A DNA stretch of 64,000 nt from the NCBI GenBank assembly GCA_013178015.1, contig JABLXR010000001.1, positions 118,526 through 182,525 of the forward strand, given 5' to 3'. Shown here piece by piece: positions 58,124 through 64,000 of this stretch. Position numbers and translations under genes: made by a program. The DNA comes from Anaerolineae bacterium (GTDB taxonomy: Bacteria; Chloroflexota; Anaerolineae; DRVO01). Under the pieces are notes generated by a model, which had not been told where the DNA came from, ran no database searches, and saw only the letters and a program-made list of their open reading frames with translations. Within the stretch, counting starts at the first letter, position 1, and every line of letters starts with the position of its first letter.

Positions 58124-58825
58124 TCAGCGCTGCCCGCGATGCAGCGCTACCGCCCCCAGGGCCAGGCGGCGCCAGGCCACTTCCTGGAACCCCGCCGCCC
58201 GCATCCTGCCTGCCAGTTCGGGTGCGGAGAGGAAAGCAGCCACCGAGCTAGGCAGGTAGGAGTAGGCTGCTGCGTCCCTACTGATGAGCCGCCCCACCAG
58301 AGGCACAAGCCGCCCGAAGTAAAGCCCGAAACCCTCCCGAAAGAGGGGCAATCGAGGCCAGGTGATCTCCAGGCAGACGACCCGCCCGCCCGGCTTGAGG
58401 ACGCGGAGCATCTCGGCCAAGGCTGCGTCCAGGTCGGCCACATTGCGTAACAAGAAGCCGTTGACCAGCCCGTCGAAGGTGGCGTCGGCGAAGGGAAGCC
58501 TGGTGGCATCCCCGGCTACCAGGGACACCGGCGCCGAGGCCCGGGCCAGTTTGGCTCGACCAGCCTGCATCATGGGGAGAGAGAAGTCTGCCCCTACGCT
58601 CCGGCAGCCATGACCGGCGAGCAGGGGCAGGAAGTCTCCCGTACCAGTACCCAGATCCAGCACCACTTGGCCCGGCCGCGGGTCCAGCCAAGCCACGGCG
58701 GCCGCCCGCCAGGCCCGGTCCCTGCCCGCGGTCATCAGGCGGTTCATAAGATCGTAGCGGCCGGCGATGCTGGCGAACATGCGGCTGACGTAGGCAGCCT
58801 TGTCGCTCGGAGATGGCAGGCTCAC
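58124..58825 (-). CDS. menG: Demethylmenaquinone methyltransferase (UbiE/MenG family)
   Basis: The final step of menaquinone synthesis: C-methylation of demethylmenaquinone with SAM. A 233-residue UbiE-type enzyme: SRMFASIAGRYDLMNRLMTAGRDRAWR at the N-terminus, SAM motif VLDLGTGTGDFLPLL, GDATRLPFADATFDGLVNGFLLRNVADLD and LRVLKPGGRVVCLEITWP. I propose the GTG at 58825, which overlaps the permease stop (GTGA); a GTG at 58846 is an alternative. Last gene of the ubiD-ubiA-ABC-menG run. Confidence 0.87.
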   Translation of the reverse strand: MSLPSPSDKAAYVSRMFASIAGRYDLMNRLMTAGRDRAWRAAAVAWLDPRPGQVVLDLGTGTGDFLPLLAGHGCRSVGADFSLPMMQAGRAKLARASAPVSLVAGDATRLPFADATFDGLVNGFLLRNVADLDAALAEMLRVLKPGGRVVCLEITWPRLPLFREGFGLYFGRLVPLVGRLISRDAAAYSYLPSSVAAFLSAPELAGRMRAAGFQEVAWRRLALGAVALHRGQR

Positions 58826-59562
58826 TCCAGGAACAGATACGGGCACAGCCGCCGCTCCAGCCGGTCTATCCCCAGGTAGAGCCCCAGGCCCAGCACGCTC
58901 ATGGCCACTACCCCGGCGTACATCTCGGCATAGGCCAGCCGCGTCCAGGTTTCCACGAAGATGTAGTAGCCCAGGCCGGCGCTGGTGGCGAAAGACTCGG
59001 CGAAGAACAGCACCGCCACCGCCGTGCCTACGCTCAAACGGAGCGCCGTCAGCACCGCAGGCAGCCCCGCCGGCAGATACACGAACCGTAACAGCGCCAG
59101 CCGGCCCGCCCCCAGGGACCGCACCGAGTAGAGCAGTTCGGGACGAAGGTTGGCCGCCTCGTCCCGAACCACCACCAGCACCTGGAAGAACAGGATGAGG
59201 GAGATGATGAACACCTTAGAGCCGTCCCCGATGCCCAGGAACAGCAAGATCAGGGGCAGGAACACGATCTTGGGAATGGGGTGCAGCACGTACACCACCG
59301 GCGACAGCAGACGATTCAGCCGGCGGCTCTGCCCCAGCACCAGCCCCGCGGGCGCGGCCAGCGCCACGGCGATGACGATGCTGGCCGCCACCCGTCCGGC
59401 GCTGGCCAGGAAATGCGCCCCCAGACCGCGGGGCGCCTCGCGCCAAAGCGCTGCTACCACCCTGAGAGGGGTAGGCAGGATGGAGGCATGCACCAGCATG
59501 GCGGCCACCTGCCAGAGGGCCAGCAGCGCCAGGGTGGCCGCCAGGAGGTCGCGCCTCCTCAC
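58822..59562 (-). CDS. ABC transporter permease (SsuC/TauC/ThiX type)
   Basis: A 246-residue permease with about six membrane helices and the BPD_transp_1 EAA loop (LYSVRSLGAGRLALLRFVYLPAGLPAVLTALRLSVG). Length and sequence resemble transporters of the nitrate/sulfonate/taurine/thiamine-precursor group (LHPIPKIVFLPLILLFLGIGDGSKVFII). GTG start at 59562 overlaps the ATPase stop by 4 bp. Likely one homodimeric permease per complex. Confidence 0.9.
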   Translation of the reverse strand: MRRRDLLAATLALLALWQVAAMLVHASILPTPLRVVAALWREAPRGLGAHFLASAGRVAASIVIAVALAAPAGLVLGQSRRLNRLLSPVVYVLHPIPKIVFLPLILLFLGIGDGSKVFIISLILFFQVLVVVRDEAANLRPELLYSVRSLGAGRLALLRFVYLPAGLPAVLTALRLSVGTAVAVLFFAESFATSAGLGYYIFVETWTRLAYAEMYAGVVAMSVLGLGLYLGIDRLERRLCPYLFLE

Positions 59563-60320
59563 AGCCCGGCCTCCCCCGTCAGAACCTCTCTCACTTCAGC
59601 GCACTTACGTGCCATCGCCTCCACGTCCGCCGTCGGTCCGCCGCCACTGGCCGGATTATCCACTACGGTGGCCACCCGGTTGGGCGGCCACCGTAGCACC
59701 AAGATGCGCCGCCCCACGTACACGGCCTCCTCGATGCTGTGAGTGACGAACACAGTGGTGGCGCCAGTCTCCCGCCCGATGGCCAGCGTCAGCCGTTCCA
59801 TGTCCTCCCTCTGCAACGCGTCCAGGGCGGAGAAGGGTTCGTCCAGAAGGAGCACCCGAGGCCCCAGGGCCAGAGCCCGGGCAATGGCCACCCGTTGCCG
59901 TTCCCCACCGGATAGCTGGCTGGGGTACTTGCCCCGCAGGTGGGCAATCCCGAGCCTTTCCAGCCAGCCCTCGGGAGTGACGGAGGCGCCGTTGGTGGGG
60001 ATGCCGTACATCCGCCTCACGCGCAACCCCAGGGCCGCGTTCTCCAGGGCGGTGGCCCAGGGAAGGAGACCATAGTCCTGTAGCACCAGCCCCACCGCCC
60101 CCCGTCGCAGGCCCGACGACGCCGGCTCCCCCTCGATCAGCACTCTCCCTCGGCCGGGCTCTCGCAGCCCGGCGATCAAATACAGAAGGGTGCTCTTACC
60201 GCTCCCCGAGGGCCCCACCACCGCCCAGGACTCCCCCTGGCCGACGGCCCAGCAGAAGGACTCGAATACCGGCGTGGACCCGCGGGAGTAGGCGAAGGTG
60301 ACGCCGTCGAGCTCAATCAT
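59559..60320 (-). CDS. ABC transporter ATP-binding protein (SsuB/TauB type)
   Basis: A 253-residue ATPase. Walker A GPSGSGKST (K42), Q-loop LQDYGLLPWATALEN, signature LSGGERQRVAIARAL (about 136), Walker B RVLLLDEPFSALDA (D160) and switch His in VTHSIEEA. All functional motifs intact. ATG at 60320 overlaps the binding-protein stop (ATGA); the longer open frame to 60431 is inside that gene. Drives import through the permease at 58822. Confidence 0.93.
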   Translation of the reverse strand: MIELDGVTFAYSRGSTPVFESFCWAVGQGESWAVVGPSGSGKSTLLYLIAGLREPGRGRVLIEGEPASSGLRRGAVGLVLQDYGLLPWATALENAALGLRVRRMYGIPTNGASVTPEGWLERLGIAHLRGKYPSQLSGGERQRVAIARALALGPRVLLLDEPFSALDALQREDMERLTLAIGRETGATTVFVTHSIEEAVYVGRRILVLRWPPNRVATVVDNPASGGGPTADVEAMARKCAEVREVLTGEAGL

Positions 60321-61339
60321 CCCCCAGCGCTGCCCCCCTCGCGAACGAATCGGTCGTCCACCGAGTCGCCATACGCCACCGGCGCCGAGATTAGGCCCTT
60401 CTCCTGGGCCCACGCCACCACATCCGACCACTCGTCCTCGGTGGGCACCGAGGGCGGGGGAAGCGGCGGGAACGTATAGCTGCCCCGGAGCGCATCCGGC
60501 ACCCGTCCTTTCTCCACCAGCAGGTCGTGGAACCGCTGCGGATCGGCCTCGATCTCCTCCAGGGCCCTCTCGTAGGCAGCCATGAACCGGGCCACGTCGT
60601 CCTCGCGCTGCTCGATGACGTCGGCACGGAAGGCCACCACGCTCTGGCTGATCTCAGGGTGGAGTGAGTCGTCCACGATCAACCGCGCTCCCTGCAACAG
60701 CGCCAGCGAAGACATCGGGTCAGGGAGAGTGGCGGCGGCCAGCTTCCCCTGCGTCAGAAGCTCCATGCGCACTGGGATCTTGGGCACGTTCACCGTGCGC
60801 ACGTCGCCCGCCTCGAGACCCTCGATGCTCAGCAGCCTCTCGGTAACGTACTGGATGACCGAGTTCTCCGACACCGCGATCTCGACCCCGGCCAGGTCCG
60901 CTGCCGACCGCACCGGACTGTCACCGGGCACCAGGATGGCGAACTGGTGCGAGTCGGGCCGAGCCTGGCGGGCCCGACGCACGATCCTCAGTCGGGGCTC
61001 CTCGGCGTTGAAGAGCACGGTGGCCACCAGGTCGCTCACCTGTCCGTCCAGCTGCCCGGCTATCATGAGCTGGTCACGCTCGACGGCGCTGGCCACGGGC
61101 ACCAGCTCCACTCGCAACCCCTCGTCCTCGAAGTAGCCCTCGTCCTGGGCCACGTAGAAGGGCACCGTCTCCGCCAGGGGCAGAACGCCTATGCGGAGCA
61201 CGTCGTCACCGGCAGAGGAGGAAACGGGAGAGGCAGCCGTCCCAGCTACGGTCTCCCCTGCGGGAGCACATCCCAGCCCAAGCAGCACCAACGCCAGTAG
61301 ACCAAGAGCCACAACCAACCGCGCTTCTCTCATCGCCAC
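60317..61339 (-). CDS. ABC transporter substrate-binding lipoprotein (NMT1/SsuA-like)
   Basis: A 340-residue binding protein with lipoprotein signal (LVVALGLLALVLLGLGC, lipobox Cys near 24). The NMT1/SsuA core is clear: LRIGVLPLAETVPFYVAQDEGYFEDEGLRVELVPV, SAVERDQLMIAGQLDGQVSD and DDVARFMAAYERALEEI. Relatives bind sulfonates, thiamine precursors, riboflavin or aromatic acids; ligand cannot be read here. GTG start at 61339 with GGAGGGGAG upstream, 18 nt after ubiA. Confidence 0.9.
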   Translation of the reverse strand: MAMREARLVVALGLLALVLLGLGCAPAGETVAGTAASPVSSSAGDDVLRIGVLPLAETVPFYVAQDEGYFEDEGLRVELVPVASAVERDQLMIAGQLDGQVSDLVATVLFNAEEPRLRIVRRARQARPDSHQFAILVPGDSPVRSAADLAGVEIAVSENSVIQYVTERLLSIEGLEAGDVRTVNVPKIPVRMELLTQGKLAAATLPDPMSSLALLQGARLIVDDSLHPEISQSVVAFRADVIEQREDDVARFMAAYERALEEIEADPQRFHDLLVEKGRVPDALRGSYTFPPLPPPSVPTEDEWSDVVAWAQEKGLISAPVAYGDSVDDRFVREGGSAGG

Positions 61340-61357
61340 TCGCTCCCCTCCTCGGGG

Positions 61358-62224
61358 CTATCCGGCCACAACCAGACTGAGGAACACCCCGACGAACACC
61401 AGCACACTGATGTAGCCATTCACGTTGAAGAAGGCCACATCCAGCCGCGACAGATCGCCCGGGCTCACAAGGCAGTTCTCGTAGGCCAGTAAGGCACTCG
61501 CGCCCGCCCACGTCATCCAGTAGAACGCTCCAAGCCCCCGCATCACTCCCAGCGCCAGCAAGCCCACGGCGGTGAGCACGTGGCAGGCTCGGGCCACGTT
61601 CAGGGCCGCCGCCAGCCCGAATCGGGCCGGGACCGAGTACAAGCCCTCGCGGCGGTCGAAGTCCACGTCCTGGCAAGCGTAGATCAAGTCGAAGCCGGCG
61701 ATCCACACTGCCACCACGAACCACAGCACCCAGGTTCCCGGCTCGAACCGGCCCGTCACTCCGATCCAGCCGCCGGCAGCGCCGGCCCCGTCGGTGATTC
61801 CCAGAACCCAGTGGCTCAGCCAGGTGAACCGCTTGGTGTAGGAGTAGCCGATGAGGAACACCAGCGCCACCGGGGCCAGCCTCCGGGTCAGCTCGTTTAG
61901 CCTCCAGGCCGCCAGCAGGTAGACCGCCAGGCTGACTGCCATCACTGCCAGCACTTCCGCCCTTCCCAGCCGCCCGCTGGTGAGGGGACGCCCGGCCGTG
62001 CGTCGGTTGCGCGCGTCCACGCGGGCATCTATCAGGCGATTGGCCGACATGGCCAGCGTGCGCGCCCCTGCCATGGCCAGCGTGATCCACAGGAACTGGC
62101 CCACCGTTGGCAGCCCCCGCGCCGCCAGCACCATCCCGGTGTAGGCGAAAGGCAGGGCGAAGACGGTGTGGGAGAACTTGACGTTCTCCAGCAGCAGCGC
62201 CAGGCGGCTAGAGGCCGTACTCAC
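61358..62224 (-). CDS. ubiA: UbiA-family prenyltransferase
   Basis: A 288-residue membrane prenyltransferase that attaches a polyprenyl chain to an aromatic ring. The two Asp motifs are intact: SANRLIDARVDARNRRTAGRPL (N62, D66, D70) and DLIYACQDVDFDRREGLYSVP. Strong resemblance to 4-hydroxybenzoate polyprenyltransferase. Next to ubiD and menG it most likely acts in the futalosine menaquinone route (MqnP-like, inference). GTG start at 62224 lies in the ubiD tail (17-bp overlap). Confidence 0.9.
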   Translation of the reverse strand: MSTASSRLALLLENVKFSHTVFALPFAYTGMVLAARGLPTVGQFLWITLAMAGARTLAMSANRLIDARVDARNRRTAGRPLTSGRLGRAEVLAVMAVSLAVYLLAAWRLNELTRRLAPVALVFLIGYSYTKRFTWLSHWVLGITDGAGAAGGWIGVTGRFEPGTWVLWFVVAVWIAGFDLIYACQDVDFDRREGLYSVPARFGLAAALNVARACHVLTAVGLLALGVMRGLGAFYWMTWAGASALLAYENCLVSPGDLSRLDVAFFNVNGYISVLVFVGVFLSLVVAG

Positions 62225-63662
62225 TCCAACGGTCCTCCACCAAGCGCTTGACCTCCTGGCTCATGACGATCTCTCGCGGCCACTCCCGGTCGAACCCGTC
62301 GCCCGAGTCCTTAGCAGTGGCGTCTATCCCCAGCTTGCCCCCATAGCCGGGCCTCAGGCTGGCGTGGTCCAGGTCGTCCACCGGCCCCTCCGCCAGGACC
62401 AGGTCCCGGGCGGGATCCACGCTGTTGCCCACCCGCCAGGCCACTTCCGACAGGTCATGGACGTTGACATGCTCGTCCACCACGATCAGGTTCTTGGCCA
62501 GCATCAATAGGCCCAGGCCCCACAGCCCATACATGATGCTGCGCACGTGGCCCGGGTAGCGCTTGCGCACGGACACGATGACCATGTTGTGGAAGACACC
62601 CTCCGCCGGCATGTTCATGTCCACCACGTCCGGCAGCATCAGGCGCACCAGGGGCAGGAACAGCCGCTCGGTGGCCTTCCCCATCCAGTAGTCCTCCATG
62701 GGCGGCCGGCCCACCACTGTCGCCGGGTAGATGGCGTCGCGACGGCGAGTCAGAGCGGTAAGGTGGAAGACGGGGTACAGACCGGCCAAGCTGTAGTAGC
62801 CGGTGTGATCGCCAAAGGGGCCCTCCAGCCGGCGCTCCCCTAGGTCCACGTAGCCCTCGAGGACGATCTCGGCATCCGCCGGCACCTCTAGGTCCACGCT
62901 CACGCACCTGACCATATCTACGCCGCGACCGCGGAGCCAGCCGGCCAGGAGCATCTCGTCTACGCCCTGGGGCAGGGGAGCGGAGGCGCAGTAGGTGATG
63001 GCAGGGTCCCCGCCCAAAGCGATAGCCGCCTCCAGCCGGCTCTCGCCCAGCCGCCGACCTTCCCGCTCGTGTTCCGCCCCTCCCTTATGCCTCTGCCAGT
63101 GCATTCCCAGGGTCCGCTCGTCAAAGACCTGCAGGCGGTACATCCCCACGTTGCGCCGGCCAGTGGCCGGGTCGCGGGTGATGACGGCCGGCAGGGTGAT
63201 GTACCGCCCTCCGTCGTCGGGCCAGCACTTCAGTATAGGCAGGCCCTCGAGGCTAGGGCTGTCGGTCTGTATCACCTCCTGGCAGGGAGCGTCCTTTACC
63301 ATCCGAGGCCCGGCTCGGGCGACGTCCAGCAGGTCGCCCAGGCGCCTGAGCTTACCCACCAGGCTGCCCGGGATCTCGGGGACCAGCATGCGCTCCAGGT
63401 TGGCGGTGAGGTCGTCTAGCTGCTCCACCCCCAGCGCCCAGGCCATCCGTTGGGCGGAGCCGAAGGCGTTGGTGAGCACCGGCATGGTGGAGCCGTGTAC
63501 GTGCTCGAAAAGCAGGGCGAAATTGGCCGCGGCCGGCCCCTTGGACACCCGATCGGTGATCTCGGTGATCTCCAGGTTGGGAGACACCGGAGCCCGGATG
63601 CGCCTGACCTGGCCCTGCTGTTCGAGCCGCTGGATGAACTCGCGCAGGTCGCGATAGGCCAT
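62208..63662 (-). CDS. ubiD: UbiD-family decarboxylase
   Basis: A 484-residue prenylated-FMN-dependent decarboxylase. UbiD motifs: LEITEITDRVSKGPAAANFALLFE, MHWQRHKGG, the catalytic EGPFGDHTGYYS (about 279) and GLLMLAKNLIVVDEHVNVHD. In the futalosine pathway a UbiD homologue (MqnL) removes the carboxyl group of the prenylated naphthoate before MenG acts; adjacent ubiA and menG fit this. Cofactor prenyltransferase ubiX is not nearby. ATG at 63662 begins MAYRDLREFIQRLEQQG. Has a promoter at 63703-63731. Confidence 0.9.
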   Translation of the reverse strand: MAYRDLREFIQRLEQQGQVRRIRAPVSPNLEITEITDRVSKGPAAANFALLFEHVHGSTMPVLTNAFGSAQRMAWALGVEQLDDLTANLERMLVPEIPGSLVGKLRRLGDLLDVARAGPRMVKDAPCQEVIQTDSPSLEGLPILKCWPDDGGRYITLPAVITRDPATGRRNVGMYRLQVFDERTLGMHWQRHKGGAEHEREGRRLGESRLEAAIALGGDPAITYCASAPLPQGVDEMLLAGWLRGRGVDMVRCVSVDLEVPADAEIVLEGYVDLGERRLEGPFGDHTGYYSLAGLYPVFHLTALTRRRDAIYPATVVGRPPMEDYWMGKATERLFLPLVRLMLPDVVDMNMPAEGVFHNMVIVSVRKRYPGHVRSIMYGLWGLGLLMLAKNLIVVDEHVNVHDLSEVAWRVGNSVDPARDLVLAEGPVDDLDHASLRPGYGGKLGIDATAKDSGDGFDREWPREIVMSQEVKRLVEDRWSEYGL

Positions 63663-63702
63663 GACCTCGCCCTTCCCTCGCTAGTCCGACTGCTGACTCT
63701 CG

Positions 63703-63731
63703 ATTGTAGCATCAGAGCCCGGGAGGGTCAC
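63703..63731 (-). promoter_or_regulatory. Promoter for the ubiD-ubiA-ABC-menG operon
   Basis: Minus strand: GTGACC (63731-63726), 17-nt spacer, TACAAT (63708-63703), 5 of 6 matches in the -10. Start near 63696, leader about 34 nt with GAGG before the ATG at 63662. Confidence 0.55.
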
Positions 63732-63801
63732 GAATGACTTGGCTTCCGCAGCCGACCGTCAGCCCCACGGCGAGCGGCCGAAAGAGCTCAGGACGGAGGG
63801 C

Positions 63802-64000
63802 CGCCCACGCGAAGGAGCCCAGGCACCCAGCGTCCCCACCCTGGTTCCGTCGCCCGTGGGACTGCGGACTCCTTGCCGGAAAGAGCCAACTACCCCTCGA
63901 GGAGTTCGCGCGCCCACGCGAAGGAGCCCAGGCACCCAGCGTCCTCACCCTGGTCCCATCGCCCGTGGGACCGCGGACCCCTCGCCGGAAAGAGCCAACT
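63802..64000. repeat. 109-bp tandem direct repeat, continuing past the window end
   Basis: The unit beginning CGCCCACGCGAAGGAGCCCA at 63802 recurs at 63911, a period of 109 bp. The second copy is cut by the window edge after 90 bp and differs at only a few positions. A partial earlier copy (GGCCGAAAGAGCTCAGGA, around 63773-63790) precedes the first. A hairpin TTCGCG-CGCCCA-CGCGAA (63905-63922) marks the junction. No gene is supported between 63663 and 64000; short frames lack a ribosome binding site. Confidence 0.85.

Noticed and set aside
63712..63948. Short minus-strand open frame across the tandem repeat
   Set aside because: No ribosome binding site and no recognisable product; it covers the ubiD promoter and repeat units.
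1..64000. tRNA or rRNA genes, prophage or integrase/attachment sites
   Set aside because: I scanned the intergenic gaps for T-loop (GGTTCRA) signatures and for transposase or integrase motifs in the frames and found none that held up. A formal covariance search was not possible.

Overview
This is a GC-rich bacterial chromosome segment, mostly housekeeping genes packed into tight operons that often overlap by 1 to 8 bp (ATGA and GTGA junctions). Starts are often GTG and sometimes TTG. I infer a Chloroflexota bacterium (Anaerolineae-like). The reasons are the gene order rpmB / asp23 / fakA / degV / recG / coaD / DUF177 / rpmF / fabK / fabD / fabG / nusB / tatA / tatC, the Thr-Pro-rich lipoproteins, the secreted multi-repeat protein and the palindromic intergenic repeats. 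This is a judgement from gene content, not a database match. I see no rRNA, tRNA, CRISPR array, transposase, integrase or phage gene.

Layout. 1-9.4 kb is an accessory stretch, almost all on the minus strand: a partial GT-C glycosyltransferase, a radical SAM protein of the DNA-repair-linked type, a UroD-like methyltransferase homologue, a ThuA-oxidoreductase fusion, a small Cys-rich secreted protein, an FAD oxidoreductase and a DUF3048 lipoprotein. 9.4-25.1 kb is the housekeeping core on the plus strand: rpe, convergent rpmB, Asp23, the fatty acid kinase FakA with a divergent DegV protein, recG, coaD, a coiled-coil protein, DUF177-rpmF, fabK-fabD-fabG, a second Asp23-like gene, nusB, tatA, tatC, a cyclic-2,3-diphosphoglycerate-synthetase-like GTPase and an AMMECR1 protein. 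25.2-29.3 kb holds hpt with a nuclease-like protein (minus), mtnP with a SEDS protein (plus) and mobB (minus).

29.5-38.4 kb is a plus-strand glycan/envelope operon: a small membrane protein, a GT-C membrane protein that seems to start at CTG, two GT2 and two GT4 glycosyltransferases, a methyltransferase, an AglD-like membrane protein and a sugar-nucleotidyltransferase. 38.5-47 kb encodes exported proteins: a four-repeat secreted protein, a lipoprotein and a 1954-residue alpha-2-macroglobulin with a thioester motif. 47.2-51.3 kb is a three-gene operon: homoserine dehydrogenase, a HAD-like protein whose motifs appear in unusual order, and a zinc ribbon-TM-TPR-beta-propeller protein. 51.4-55.6 kb (minus) carries a Gfo/Idh oxidoreductase, MazG with a tetrapyrrole-methylase domain, and DhaL-DhaK. 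After a GT-C protein (plus), 58.1-63.7 kb (minus) is one operon ubiD-ubiA-[substrate-binding protein, ATPase, permease]-menG. It probably covers late menaquinone steps, with an ABC transporter embedded between them. The window ends inside a 109-bp tandem repeat.

The most interesting features are (i) several unrelated families of intergenic palindromes, one nested inside another and one forming the end of a gene; (ii) the ABC transporter inside the menaquinone operon; (iii) the HAD-like partner of homoserine dehydrogenase; (iv) the CTG start; (v) a DegV/FakB protein lacking the usual lipid-binding motifs; and (vi) the repeated hairpin-bearing sequences in otherwise empty intergenic gaps.
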